From assembly GCA_012729855.1 (NCBI GenBank), contig JAAYCI010000067.1, forward strand, positions 1 through 56,429: a stretch of 56,429 bases of DNA, in the 5' to 3' direction. The notes under the pieces were generated by a model, which searched no databases, had not been told where the DNA came from, and saw only the letters and a program-made list of their open reading frames with translations. This stretch comes from Oscillospiraceae bacterium (GTDB lineage Bacteria; Bacillota; Clostridia; Oscillospirales; Ruminococcaceae). Numbering within the stretch: the first letter of the stretch is position 1; each line of letters opens with the position of its first letter. Position numbers and translations under genes: made by a program. Of this stretch, positions 7,836-16,560 are shown piece by piece.

Positions 7836-8753
7836 TTACCAGGTGAGGGTGCCGGCGAGGGCCTGGGCGCAGAACCAGGGGTCGGGGGCTTGGATGCGCA
7901 GGCCGGACCAAGGGCTGCCGGGCAGGGTGGGGAACTGCAGTGCCTGGGCGCACAGGCATTGGTAGCGGCACTTGAGCGCCCGGTTGACGGCGGCGTCGCC
8001 GTATTTGGAGTCGCCCAGGAGGGGGGTACCGGCGGCGGCCAGTTGGGCGCGGATTTGATGGGTGCGGCCGGTGTGGGGCAGGATGCGCAGCAGGGCCAGG
8101 CGGCCGCTGCAGGCCAGGGTCTCGTAGTGGAGGCTGGCAGGCTGGGCGCCGGGCTGCTTTTGGCGGGTGACGTGCACAGTGGACTGGCGGGCGTCTTTGA
8201 AGAGCCAGCCCTCCAGGGTGCCGGCGGCGGGCTGGGGGTGGCCGATGGTGAGGCCGACGTATTGTTTTTCCAGCTGGCGGTGCTTGAGCAGGCCGGTGAT
8301 GGCGGCCAGCGCGGCGGGGGTTTTGGCGGCCAGCAGCACGCCGCTGGTGCCGGTGTCCAGCCGGTGGCAGAGGGCGGGGGTGAAGCCGGGCAGCGGGGTG
8401 TAGCCTGTCTCGGTTAGGTAGGTGCGGATGTCGCCCAGCAGGGTGCCGGTTTGGGGGCCGGTTTCGTTTTGGCTGCGGTGGCCGACGGGCTTGTTGACGG
8501 CCAGCAGGGCGTCGTCCTCGTAGAGGATGGCGAGGGGGTGTGCGGGGGGCTGGGCGGCGGCATCGGGCAAAAAGAGGCGCACCGCGTCGCCGGGGTGCAG
8601 CAGGGTGCCGAGCGGCTGTTTTTTGCCGTTCAGCTTGACCTTATTTTCGCGCAGATAACGATGCAGCCTGCCGGGGGCGATGCCCGGGCAGGCTTCGAGG
8701 ATGAAGCGGTCCAGCCGCTGGGGCGTTTGCTTCTGGAAGATAAGCTCGATCAT
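7836..8753 (-). CDS. RluA-family pseudouridine synthase
   Basis: 305 residues. An N-terminal S4-like domain (residues 10-60; TPQRLDRFILE, NKVKLNGKKQPLGTLL) precedes the catalytic domain with the RluA-family signature HRLDTGTSGVLL, catalytic aspartate D133; further family blocks are YEDDALLAVNKP and GRTHQIRAQLA. It isomerises specific uridines in rRNA or tRNA; which position cannot be told. The start ATG overlaps the stop of the upstream DUF4179-like gene as ATGA, so it is co-transcribed with the sigma/anti-sigma pair, an odd partnership that may be only an operon accident. Confidence 0.9.
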   Translation of the reverse strand: MIELIFQKQTPQRLDRFILEACPGIAPGRLHRYLRENKVKLNGKKQPLGTLLHPGDAVRLFLPDAAAQPPAHPLAILYEDDALLAVNKPVGHRSQNETGPQTGTLLGDIRTYLTETGYTPLPGFTPALCHRLDTGTSGVLLAAKTPAALAAITGLLKHRQLEKQYVGLTIGHPQPAAGTLEGWLFKDARQSTVHVTRQKQPGAQPASLHYETLACSGRLALLRILPHTGRTHQIRAQLAAAGTPLLGDSKYGDAAVNRALKCRYQCLCAQALQFPTLPGSPWSGLRIQAPDPWFCAQALAGTLTW

Positions 8754-10147
8754 GGGGCCTCCGGCTGTGGCAGCAGCGAGACGACCGCGCCGTTGACCAC
8801 GAGGTGATCGATATCATCAAGGCTGATGGGGCGGGTGAAGCTGATTTTGGAGACGATTTCGTTGCTGTTACTGCCGGACATGGAGACGCTGTGGCTTTTG
8901 ACCTCGCTGCCGTCCTTGAGGAAAACCCGGATGTTCAGGAATTGAGATTGCGCCGTTTGCTCGCCGTGGGCGAAGGCGGTGGTGCCGATGGGGGAGACGG
9001 TGATGTGGTCGACTGTCCAGCCATTCAGGTCAAGGTTGAGGGGGGCGGTGGTGAGCTGCGGGGGTTTGTCGTCCAGCGTGAAGTGGGCCTGCCAGCCGCC
9101 GTTGATGCGGGCGGTGCAGCTTTGGCCGCGCACGCTGATGGCCAGGTCCTCGTAGGGGACGCCGGCGGGCAGTTCAATAATCTGCTCGCGGTATTCAGAG
9201 TAGGTGCGCGGGCCGACCTCGGTGGTGCCGCCGCGGCTGACCTCGGCGCCGGCCAGTTGGTTTTCGTAGCTGTCCTCGGCGGTGCCGGGTGCGGAGAGGT
9301 AAAAGTCGGTGTAGCCGTAGAGGCCGGTGTCGCCATTGGGGATGAACTGGATGTGGAGCATGTTGTTTATGACGGCGGCCGCGCTGATGCTGGCCCAGGC
9401 CGGGTTTTGGGCAGCGAGGGGGGCGGAGTTTTGCGCCAGCAGGGGGAAAGTGGCGGTGTCGATGGCGTCGGCCAAGGCATCGGCGGTTTGTTCGTTGGCG
9501 CCGTAGTTGACGCCGAAGCCGCCGGTGGGCGCCTCATAGACCAGGCTGGGCTGAGGATTGGCGGCGGCGATATCGGCCACGGTGAGGCCGGTGGCAAGGT
9601 TGTCTTGCTGAGTGACGCCGGTGAGGATGGCGTGGATGGTGAGCGTGACGGGCCGGCCGCTGAAGTTTTCCTGGCCGAAGCTGCTGGACTCCACCCGGAA
9701 GACGGCGGTGCCTGTATCGGTGTCAAAATCGACCTGCATGGCGTGGGCCATGCCGCCGTCGCCCATGTCGATGTGGAGGATATCGGTGCCGGTATCGATG
9801 CGGTTGCCGGCGGTTTCATCGGTGAGGGCAAGGTAGACGATGGCGGTGTCGCCGTCGTGTACGGCGGCCAGCACCTCCATGCGGATGCCCTGGGCGATGC
9901 TGACCTGGCCCAGTGGCTGCACGAGGGGGCGGACGTCCTCGCCCATGCGGAAGATGAAGCGCTCAAAATAGGGGAACGCGCCGGCGGCCGCGCCGATGCC
10001 GAACACCAGGGTGAGGGCGGCGGCCACGCAGGTGAGCAGGATGCGGCGGGAACGGACGGCTTTGCGGGGGCGGGTGGGTTCTGCGCCGCTTTGGATGCGC
10101 TGGCGCAGTGCGTCGGACAGCACCACGCCGGCCAGGCGGTTGTCCAC
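8750..10147 (-). CDS. DUF4179-like membrane protein, putative anti-sigma factor
   Basis: 465 residues as called, with a cytosolic N-terminus of about 33 residues, one membrane segment (about 34-55, ILLTCVAAALTLVFGIGAAAG) and a large exported domain beginning AFPYFERFIFRMGED. Layout and its place immediately after an ECF sigma factor match the DUF4179/RsiV-type regulators that hold the sigma factor at the membrane. The called start is a GTG at 10147 with no good ribosome binding site; the frame runs open upstream into the end of the sigma gene (KKTESFRQAVDNRLAG), so a non-standard upstream start is possible. No anti-sigma zinc motif is present. Confidence 0.7.
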   Translation of the reverse strand: MDNRLAGVVLSDALRQRIQSGAEPTRPRKAVRSRRILLTCVAAALTLVFGIGAAAGAFPYFERFIFRMGEDVRPLVQPLGQVSIAQGIRMEVLAAVHDGDTAIVYLALTDETAGNRIDTGTDILHIDMGDGGMAHAMQVDFDTDTGTAVFRVESSSFGQENFSGRPVTLTIHAILTGVTQQDNLATGLTVADIAAANPQPSLVYEAPTGGFGVNYGANEQTADALADAIDTATFPLLAQNSAPLAAQNPAWASISAAAVINNMLHIQFIPNGDTGLYGYTDFYLSAPGTAEDSYENQLAGAEVSRGGTTEVGPRTYSEYREQIIELPAGVPYEDLAISVRGQSCTARINGGWQAHFTLDDKPPQLTTAPLNLDLNGWTVDHITVSPIGTTAFAHGEQTAQSQFLNIRVFLKDGSEVKSHSVSMSGSNSNEIVSKISFTRPISLDDIDHLVVNGAVVSLLPQPEAP

Positions 10148-10163
10148 TGCCTGACGGAAGCTT

Positions 10164-10682
10164 TCAGTCTTCTTCTCCGTAGTACCACCCCCCCAATTGT
10201 TTTTTCAGGATGTCGCGCGCGCGCTTCAGCCGCACCGAGATGGTGGATTCGGGTGCGCCTAAAATAGCTGCGATATCGGCGATTTTCATGTCTTGATAAT
10301 AAAAAAGCAGGATGACCTCTTTGTAGCGTGGTTTAAGCTCCATGACGGCCTCCACCAGGGTGGTGTCGGCGGCGGAGAAGCCGGCTTCCTCATGGGGAAT
10401 TTCGCCCAGGTCCTCCACCACGTTGACCTTGCGGCGCCAGGCGGAGCGCAGCATGTCTTTGCACACATTGATGGCGATGCGGTTGATCCAAGCTTTTTCA
10501 CCGCCGCTTTGGTCAAACCGGTGATAGTTTTTGAGTACGCGGAGGAAAGCCTCCTGCACGGCGTCCTCGGCCAGATGGAGATCCTTTAAATAAAGGTAAC
10601 AGAGGCGCAGCAGGCTGGTGCCGTAGGCGGTCATCATACGGTCAAGGTCTGGCACCGGGGCAGAAAAATTTATTGCCGGCAT
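10164..10682 (-). CDS. ECF-type RNA polymerase sigma factor
   Basis: 172 residues from the ATG at 10682 (MPAINFSAPVPDLDRMM). Region 2 is readable as LLRLCYLYLKDLHLAEDAVQ with EAFLRVLKNYHRFD, and region 4 as LKPRYKEVILLFYYQDMKIA followed by the helix-turn-helix IAAILGAPESTISVRLKRAR. It would direct RNA polymerase to a small stress or envelope regulon; the downstream DUF4179-like protein is the likely inhibitor. The frame is open upstream of 10682, but those residues do not look like sigma region 1. The target promoter is not evident. Confidence 0.92.
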   Translation of the reverse strand: MPAINFSAPVPDLDRMMTAYGTSLLRLCYLYLKDLHLAEDAVQEAFLRVLKNYHRFDQSGGEKAWINRIAINVCKDMLRSAWRRKVNVVEDLGEIPHEEAGFSAADTTLVEAVMELKPRYKEVILLFYYQDMKIADIAAILGAPESTISVRLKRARDILKKQLGGWYYGEED

Positions 10683-10933
10683 TGCCCCGGTGGCCTGAGG
10701 TGGCACCGGGAAGGGCTGCGTATTAGTTATACGGGGGAAAATGCCGGAATCTTTCAATTTTGTCACCAAAATTTTATATTGTTGTAAGGAGATTGTAAGA
10801 AATGGCTGGCGGGCAGGCCATAAACTTAATGATACACTAAACGGGTGGGGTTGAGAAGCCCCGCGTTGCTTGCATAAGCGCGATGTTTGCTGTAAAATAC
10901 TGGCAGGCAAAGCCGGGGGAGGAGCGGGGACAT

Positions 10934-12121
10934 TTGCGGGTTTTGGTGGAACTGTTTGACCGGGACGCGATAAAAAATGTGCTGGGGGCCTGCGCGTTCA
11001 CGCCGGAGATTGTGGTGTTTTTGTGCGATACCCACGATGCCACTTTTTTTAAGGAATCGGCCATTTACCGGCTGTTCAAGCGCCGCAAGATGAAGACCAT
11101 GCCCCGCTTTTACTATTTTGACGCCACCGACCCCGATGAGATACGCATGGTGCTGGCAGCGGTGGTGCGCGACTACCCGGGCTGTGTGTTTGATTTTTCT
11201 GGCGGGAGCGACCTGGTGCTGCTTTTGGCGGGCGTTGGCTTTGCCAAAGGGGCGATGCCGGGGTATTACATTGATATGGCCGGCGGGCGGCTGATAGACC
11301 TGCGCGGCTGCGCCGGGCTGGCGGAAGCGTTCAGGATGCCGGTGTTTTCGGCCGAGGATATTTTTGTGATGACCGGCGCGACGATACAGGGGCACGGGCA
11401 TTTCCCACAGCAGGAGATGGACGACGGCCATGAGTGGGATGTGCTGACTGTGTTTGAAATGGTGGCCGAAAGCCCGAGGGCCTGGGGCAGCTTTGTGGCT
11501 TGGCTGCAAGCGTTTTGTGCGGCGGGCCCGGCGAAGGCGCTGGAGCTGGAGGGCCCGCGCCTGGTGCGGGCGGGGGAGAGCCCCCTGCATGCCAACACGG
11601 CTTTGCTGCGCCGGCTGCATGCGGCCGGCATGCTGGAAAGCCTGGAGATAGGGCATGGGCAGGTGCGGCTGCGCTTTAAAAGCCTGTGGCACCGCAAGTG
11701 TTTATTGATAGAGGGCATATGGCTGGAGCTGTTTTGCTATGTGGCGGCCAGGCGCAGTGGCTTTTTTGACGATGTGCGCACCAGCATTGTGGTAGACTGG
11801 GATGGTGTGGAGGGTGGCAATGATAACACCAAGAATGAAGTGGACGTGTTTTTGCTGCGGGGCATTACGCCGGTGTTTGTGAGCTGCAAGATGAGCGTGC
11901 CTACGGCGCTGGCGATGAGCGAGATAAAGTTGCTGAGTGTACGCTTTGGCGGCGGGATGAGCCGAGCCGTGCTGCTGACGGCGGCGGCGCTGGGGGACGA
12001 ACACAAGGCGATGAAGGCCCGGGCGGCCGAGCTGGGGATAACATTTTTGGACCGGAGCGCCTGCACGCTGGAGCAGTTGGGGAAGGCGTTGGGCGCGATA
12101 GCCGAAGGGCACCGGAAATAA
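10934..12121 (+). CDS. orphan Card1-like protein (CARF plus DUF1887 nuclease domain)
   Basis: About 395 residues from a TTG at 10934, chosen because GGGGGAGGAG (10915-10924) precedes it and the protein then starts directly with the Rossmann-like strand RVLVELFDRDAI; an ATG at 10883 in the same frame has no ribosome binding site. N-terminal half: CARF-like fold (VVFLCDTHDAT; FDFSGGSDLVLLLAGVGFAK). Middle: winged-helix-like region. C-terminal: DUF1887/PD-(D/E)xK-type nuclease with GNDNTKNEVDVFLL (E302, D304) and PVFVSCK (K319). Card1 proteins are single-strand nucleases activated by cyclic tetra-adenylate from type III CRISPR systems. No CRISPR gene is nearby. The usual acidic residue two before the lysine is Ser here, so activity is uncertain. 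Confidence 0.82.
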   Translation: MRVLVELFDRDAIKNVLGACAFTPEIVVFLCDTHDATFFKESAIYRLFKRRKMKTMPRFYYFDATDPDEIRMVLAAVVRDYPGCVFDFSGGSDLVLLLAGVGFAKGAMPGYYIDMAGGRLIDLRGCAGLAEAFRMPVFSAEDIFVMTGATIQGHGHFPQQEMDDGHEWDVLTVFEMVAESPRAWGSFVAWLQAFCAAGPAKALELEGPRLVRAGESPLHANTALLRRLHAAGMLESLEIGHGQVRLRFKSLWHRKCLLIEGIWLELFCYVAARRSGFFDDVRTSIVVDWDGVEGGNDNTKNEVDVFLLRGITPVFVSCKMSVPTALAMSEIKLLSVRFGGGMSRAVLLTAAALGDEHKAMKARAAELGITFLDRSACTLEQLGKALGAIAEGHRK

Positions 12122-12137
12122 GGGAGAAAAAAACACT

Positions 12138-12959
12138 ATGGGACTTGCTACCGTGAAAGCGGACATTGCGCCGCTATACCAGCAGCCAACGGCTGAGAGT
12201 ACGCGGCTGGACGAGATATTATATGGCATGAGTGTGCAGGTGGTGCAGCAGCTGGAAAATGGCTGGTACTACCTGCGCAGTGCCCACCATACCGAGGGCT
12301 ACATGCCGGGCGACTATTTGGAGCTGAACGCCGATGTGGCGGCAGCCTGGCGGAAGTATAAGAAATCGGTGGTGCTGGCGCCGTTTATTGATGTGCAGCG
12401 CCAGGCCAGCCCCACGGGGCCGCTGCTGGTGAGTGTGCCACGGGGCGGGGTGATTGTGCCGCTGGGCCAGCCGGGCATTGACGGCTGGCAGAAGGTGGGG
12501 CTGACCGACGGGACGGTGGGCTTTACCCGGGCGTCCTACCTGGGGGAAGTGATTGAGGACTGGAGCGCGATACCGCAGGAGGACATGCGCTGGAATTTGG
12601 TGGAGACGGCGCTCTCGTACAATGGGGCGGCATGGCGTACCGGCGGCCGCAGCCCGCAGGGGATAGACGCGGCCGGCCTTGCGGCCGTGACCTACCAGAT
12701 GAACGGCGTGGTGATTCCGCGCGCGCTGGTGCTGCAGGGGGCCTCGCCGCTGCGCCCGGTGCGGGTGGAGCAGATGGACGAAGGGGATTTGATTTTCTTC
12801 CACGGCAGCGTGGGGGTATACATGGGCGAGCAGAAGTTTGTGCATGCGACCGACCTGGCTGGCGGCGAGGGTGTGGTGGTGAGCAGCCTGAACCAGAAGG
12901 ACGAGGATTACCGGGGTGACCTGGCCGGCCATATTGTGGCGGTGGGCAGCCTTTATTAG
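12138..12959 (+). CDS. NlpC/P60-like protein without catalytic residues
   Basis: 273 residues. Residues 1-65 and about 80-140 look like two bacterial SH3 domains (LYQQPTAESTRLDEILYG, GWYYLRSAHHTEGYMPGDYL). The C-terminal part aligns with NlpC/P60 peptidoglycan endopeptidases: WRTGGRSPQGIDAAGLAAV corresponds to the active-site block GIDCSGLV, but the catalytic Cys is Ala178; EGDLIFFHGSVGVYMG corresponds to the HVGIYLG block, with the catalytic His position occupied by Ser224. It has no signal peptide. This looks like a cytosolic or non-classically placed binding pseudoenzyme. It starts 16 bases after the Card1-like gene, so the two are probably one transcript. Confidence 0.8.
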   Translation: MGLATVKADIAPLYQQPTAESTRLDEILYGMSVQVVQQLENGWYYLRSAHHTEGYMPGDYLELNADVAAAWRKYKKSVVLAPFIDVQRQASPTGPLLVSVPRGGVIVPLGQPGIDGWQKVGLTDGTVGFTRASYLGEVIEDWSAIPQEDMRWNLVETALSYNGAAWRTGGRSPQGIDAAGLAAVTYQMNGVVIPRALVLQGASPLRPVRVEQMDEGDLIFFHGSVGVYMGEQKFVHATDLAGGEGVVVSSLNQKDEDYRGDLAGHIVAVGSLY

Positions 12960-13006
12960 CCGGGTGAGGTGCGCCATGTGAAAGCTTGTTTTCGTATGCT
13001 GGGGCC

Positions 13007-13030
13007 GGGCGGGTGCGTATCCCGCCTTTT
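13007..13030 (+). terminator. terminator downstream of the NlpC/P60-like gene
   Basis: Stem GGCGGG / CCCGCC with a 7-base loop followed by TTTT, in the 223-base gap after 12959. Confidence 0.6.
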
Positions 13031-13182
13031 GGGACGTGACCTTGTGCCGGTTGGGCGCGGGGCCCGGCCTTGCGGGATGATACCGCCCATTGAGTGCACG
13101 CGTTGATTTTACCGTGCAAGGGATAGGCTAAGCGCTGGAGTGGTATATCTGGCGGTGTGGGACTGTATGGGAGTTTGAATAG

Positions 13183-14043
13183 GTGGCAAAAAAGAAAAAA
13201 GATGCGCAGAAAGCGCTTTACAAGGATATATTGAGCACGGGGCAGGCTTATGGCGCTGCGGCTGATGCAGGGTGGCAGGCCCAAAAACCGCGGCGCAAGC
13301 TGGGCGACCGGCTGCTGACGGTGCTGATTGTGGTACTGGTGGCGGTGGTGGTGGTGCTGGGTGTGCTATTGTTTCGGGTGGAGGTGCTGGGCACCGAGCC
13401 GGCGGCGCTGCTGGGCGGCCTTGGGATAGGTGACGACGGCGGCGCCAAGCAGGCGCAGCTGCCGGTGACGGCGGAACAGCTGGAAGGCACGCTGTTTATT
13501 GGGGACTCTAACACGGTACGGCTGGAGACGTTGGGCCTGGTGGAGGACGAGCAGGTGCTGGCGCGGGAGTCGATAGGCATTAGCGCGGTGACTGACATGG
13601 CCTTTGTGACGCTGGAGGGCAGCAGCAGGGCGGTGACGGTGGTGCAGGCGGTGGAGAAGCTGCGGCCGGAGCTGATGGTGATTACGCTGGGAACCAACGA
13701 CATAGGCAACCGCGGCGTGACGGATTTTATAAGGCAGTATAACAAGGCGCTGGATGCCTTGGAAGCGGCCAGCCCAGGCAGTACCATTGTGGTGAACGCC
13801 ATACCCCCGGTGTGCCAGTATAACAGCTACAGCAAGCTGACGCGGGAGGAAGTACAGAGCTTCAACGCGGCGTTGGCGGCGATGTGTGCGGAGCGTGGGC
13901 TGCGGTTTTTAGACTCCTGCACCGAGATGGCCGATGCGGACGGGCATTTGCCGACGAACTATGCCGATGGCGACGGGGTGCATTTGTCTTTGGAGGCGCT
14001 GACGGCGTTTATGCTGTATTTTGAGGCCGAGGTGCTGACATAG
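13183..14043 (+). CDS. SGNH/GDSL-type hydrolase, membrane anchored
   Basis: 286 residues. A lysine-rich cytosolic start (MAKKKKDAQKALYKDIL) is followed by a membrane segment at about 46-66 and an extracellular SGNH domain: block I FIGDSN (S109), block III ITLGTNDIG (N172), block V DGVHLS (D264, H267). These enzymes remove acyl groups from lipids or surface polysaccharides; the anchor points to cell-envelope work. The GTG at 13183 is the first start in frame; its ribosome binding site is weak. The gene stands alone, with hairpins on both sides. Confidence 0.87.
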   Translation: MAKKKKDAQKALYKDILSTGQAYGAAADAGWQAQKPRRKLGDRLLTVLIVVLVAVVVVLGVLLFRVEVLGTEPAALLGGLGIGDDGGAKQAQLPVTAEQLEGTLFIGDSNTVRLETLGLVEDEQVLARESIGISAVTDMAFVTLEGSSRAVTVVQAVEKLRPELMVITLGTNDIGNRGVTDFIRQYNKALDALEAASPGSTIVVNAIPPVCQYNSYSKLTREEVQSFNAALAAMCAERGLRFLDSCTEMADADGHLPTNYADGDGVHLSLEALTAFMLYFEAEVLT

Positions 14044-14097
14044 AAAGTTTACAGAAATGATTATCCGCGCCGGATATGTGGCGCGAGACATGGGTTC

Positions 14098-14130
14098 CCT
14101 GTGCCGACGCTTTGAGCGAGTGGCGCAGGG
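14098..14130. other. hairpin downstream of the SGNH gene
   Basis: Arms CCCTGTGCC and GGCGCAGGG enclose a short inner stem (GCT/AGC). No proper T-run follows (ATTTATTT a few bases on), so it may be a weak terminator. The remaining gap (14044-14319) shows only an AT-rich stretch and the promoter-like site below. Confidence 0.4.
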
Positions 14131-14247
14131 GACATTTATTTAGAGCGACAGGTAGATATATTTTTGTGTTTGGCACTAAAGTGGGCTTGGGTGGTACGTG
14201 GTTGGTTGGCAAGGTGCTGTAAAACCGACACTATTTTGAAGCAGGTT

Positions 14248-14256
14248 TGCTATAAT
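14248..14256 (+). promoter_or_regulatory. extended -10 promoter of the HAD gene
   Basis: TGC directly before TATAAT (14251-14256), the extended -10 arrangement, with no good -35. It lies about 65 bases upstream of the ATG at 14320. Confidence 0.5.
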
Positions 14257-14319
14257 TGACGCGAGGGGTTTGCATAGGGCATAATATTATTGAACAGATA
14301 ATATTTTAGGAGGATTGGC

Positions 14320-15060
14320 ATGGGAGCGAATTATAACTGCCTGTTGTTTGATGTAGACGGGACGCTGCTGGATTTTAAGCAGGCTGAGCGGGAGGCCATT
14401 GCCGGTACGCTGAAAAAGTTTGAGCTGCCCGACGACGAGGAGACGGTGGCGAAGTTTTCGGAGATAAATGCCGGGCTATGGGCACAGCTGGAGCGTGGGG
14501 AGATAAAAAAGGACAAAGTGGTGGTGCGCCGGTTTGAGCAGCTGCTGGAGGCACTGGGCGCTGAAGGCGACGCGATACGCATGAACAACGACTTTTTGAC
14601 CCGACTGAGCGGTGCTGCGCCGGCCATGCCCGGGGCGGAAGAGCTGCTGGCCGAGCTGGCGGAGTTTGCCACGCTGGCAGTGGTGAGCAACGCCACCTAT
14701 AAGGTGCAGATGCAGCGGCTGGAAAAAAGCGGACTATTGCCCTATTTTGACGCCGTTTTTGTGAGTGAGAAGGTGGGAGCCACCAAACCCGCGGCCAAGT
14801 TTTTTGAGCAGGCGCTGAAGCAGCTGGGCGTAACGAACAGGCAGAAGGTGCTGGTGATAGGGGACAGTTTGGCGGCCGACATCAAAGGGGGACAGAATGC
14901 CCGGCTGGATACCTGCTGGTGCAATTTTGACGGGGCAGAGAATACCACCGGCATTGTGCCAACCATGACAGTGCGGAATTTCACCGAGCTGAAGGTGGCG
15001 GCGGTGGGCGAGGCGGAACTGGAGCTGGCGGCGGGCCGCGAAAAACGGCATACGGGATGA
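14320..15060 (+). CDS. HAD phosphatase of the YjjG type
   Basis: 246 residues. Motif I LLFDVDGTLLDF (nucleophile D11, acid/base D13), motif II LAVVSNAT, motif III lysine in KVGATKPAAKFFEQAL and motif IV VLVIGDSLAADIKGG are all present, so it should be active. The alpha-helical cap between motif I and II and the KPAxxFFexALxxLG pattern fit the YjjG-like pyrimidine 5'-nucleotidase group, which removes phosphate from dUMP/dTMP and damaged analogues. Ribosome binding site AGGAGG about seven bases before the ATG. Monocistronic by position. Confidence 0.88.
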   Translation: MGANYNCLLFDVDGTLLDFKQAEREAIAGTLKKFELPDDEETVAKFSEINAGLWAQLERGEIKKDKVVVRRFEQLLEALGAEGDAIRMNNDFLTRLSGAAPAMPGAEELLAELAEFATLAVVSNATYKVQMQRLEKSGLLPYFDAVFVSEKVGATKPAAKFFEQALKQLGVTNRQKVLVIGDSLAADIKGGQNARLDTCWCNFDGAENTTGIVPTMTVRNFTELKVAAVGEAELELAAGREKRHTG

Positions 15061-15248
15061 TGCTTGGACCATTCGCACGCAAGCATGCGGTTTCTCTTTG
15101 ATTTGTGTCCTGTTTTTGTGAGCATCGAAAAAGCTGTGGGATGCACCCTGAATAGCCGGTGAGCCTGCGCGGCTTTGGTTTTATCAATTGAATACAGGTT
15201 TTTGGCACAGAAAACCCAATAAAGCCGCTGAAAAAGGAGGGCGGACAT

Positions 15249-16361
15249 ATGGGATGGCAGGATGAATTGGGCAGAAGCGTGCGCACAGTGGAAGCACTGG
15301 CGGCCCATCTGCCGATGGATGACGCAGAAAAAGCGCGTTTGGGTGAGATTGCAGAGCGGTATCCGATGGCGATAACGCTGTATTATCTTTCGTTGATTGA
15401 CCCGGACGACCCGGATGACCCGATACGCCGCATGGCGGTACCGTCGGAGGCGGAGGCCCGGCTGACGGGGAGTTTTGATACCAGCGGCGAGATGCACAAC
15501 ACCGTGCTGGACGGGCTGCAGCACAAGTACAGCCAGACGGGGATGATGCTGTCGACCAATACCTGCAGCATGTATTGCCGGCATTGTTTCCGCAAACGGC
15601 TGGTGGGTTTGAGCAACGACGAAGTGGCGCGGCAGGCGGATGCCGTGGTGGCTTATGTGGCGGCGCATGCAGCAATAAACAACGTATTGGTGAGTGGCGG
15701 AGACGCGCTGCTGAACAGCAATGCGCAGTTGGAGGATTTGCTGGGGCGGCTGGCCACGATTGAGCATTTGGATTTTATTCGCATTGGCACGCGGGTGCCG
15801 GTGGTGTTTCCCAGCCGGATTGTGGGCGACCAGGCGCTGCTGGATATTTTGGCGCGCGTGCAGGCGAAGAAGCAGTTGATGCTGGTGACGCAGTTCAACC
15901 ACCCGCGGGAGATTACCGGGCAGTCGGCCGGGGCGGTGCGGGCCGTGCAGGCGCTGGGTATACCGGTGGTGAACCAGGCGGTACTGCTGCGCGGGGTGAA
16001 CGACGATGCCGGTGTGCTGGGTGACCTGATGCGGGGGCTTACCGGGATTGGCGTGCTGCCGTACTATGTGTTCCAATGCCGGCCTGTGACGGGTGTTAAG
16101 ACGCACTTCCAGGTGCCGCTGCGGGAGGGCATTGCCATTGTGCAGGCGGCAAAGGCCGCGCAGAATGGTGTGGGGAAGTCGTTCAGGTATTGCATGTCGC
16201 ATGTGACGGGCAAGTTGGAGATATTGGGGATGGCCGGGCCGGAGGAGATGCTGTTCCAGTACCATGAGGCGGTGGACAGCGGCAACCTGGGCAGGCTGTT
16301 TACCAGGCCGGTGGCGACGGAGCAGGCCTGGCTGGATGAGCCGGTGCTGATAGACAGCTGA
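15249..16361 (+). CDS. KamA-family radical SAM protein
   Basis: 370 residues, shorter than classical lysine 2,3-aminomutases (about 416). The cluster motif CSMYCRHCF places cysteines at 106, 110 and 113 (CxxxCxxC); family blocks ISGGDALLN-like (VLVSGGDALL), IRIGTRVPVVFPSRI and YYVFQCRPVTGVKTHF follow. The C-terminal HVTGKLEILG contains a lysine that could bind PLP, by analogy with family members. Family members move an amino group between carbons 2 and 3 of lysine, glutamate or EF-P lysine; no efp or lysine-degradation gene is adjacent, so substrate is open. Strong AAAGGAGG before the ATG at 15249. Confidence 0.85.
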   Translation: MGWQDELGRSVRTVEALAAHLPMDDAEKARLGEIAERYPMAITLYYLSLIDPDDPDDPIRRMAVPSEAEARLTGSFDTSGEMHNTVLDGLQHKYSQTGMMLSTNTCSMYCRHCFRKRLVGLSNDEVARQADAVVAYVAAHAAINNVLVSGGDALLNSNAQLEDLLGRLATIEHLDFIRIGTRVPVVFPSRIVGDQALLDILARVQAKKQLMLVTQFNHPREITGQSAGAVRAVQALGIPVVNQAVLLRGVNDDAGVLGDLMRGLTGIGVLPYYVFQCRPVTGVKTHFQVPLREGIAIVQAAKAAQNGVGKSFRYCMSHVTGKLEILGMAGPEEMLFQYHEAVDSGNLGRLFTRPVATEQAWLDEPVLIDS

Positions 16362-16400
16362 TTTAGAGAAACCGGAGCGATTTTGAGGTGCTGATTGTAT

Positions 16401-16438
16401 CTGCCTGCGTACCCATAGGTGTGTGGGTGCATAGGCAG
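16401..16438. other. hairpin downstream of the KamA gene
   Basis: CTGCCT and ACCCA pair with TGGGT and AGGCAG around an 8-base loop. No T-run follows on either strand. It may protect the 3' end of the kamA mRNA. The rest of the gap (16362-16560) shows nothing else that I recognise. Confidence 0.4.
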
Positions 16439-16560
16439 TAGAAAGCGCACTGCTAAGGTACGCGCGAAGGTTTTTGCTTTTACATCTGAGGAAGCGTAAG
16501 CTTGCGGCGTATTGCCGGCTGACGATATGATTTGTCTGTAAATAATTTATCATCGTATAA

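Noticed and set aside
8804-10267. Open frame of about 487 codons antisense to the DUF4179-like gene
   Set aside because: Low-complexity Gly/Ala/Val composition, no ribosome binding site, opposite to a gene with clear signal and operon context.
10700-13200. Possible CRISPR locus around the Card1-like gene
   Set aside because: No cas10, csm/cmr genes or repeat-spacer pattern on either side.
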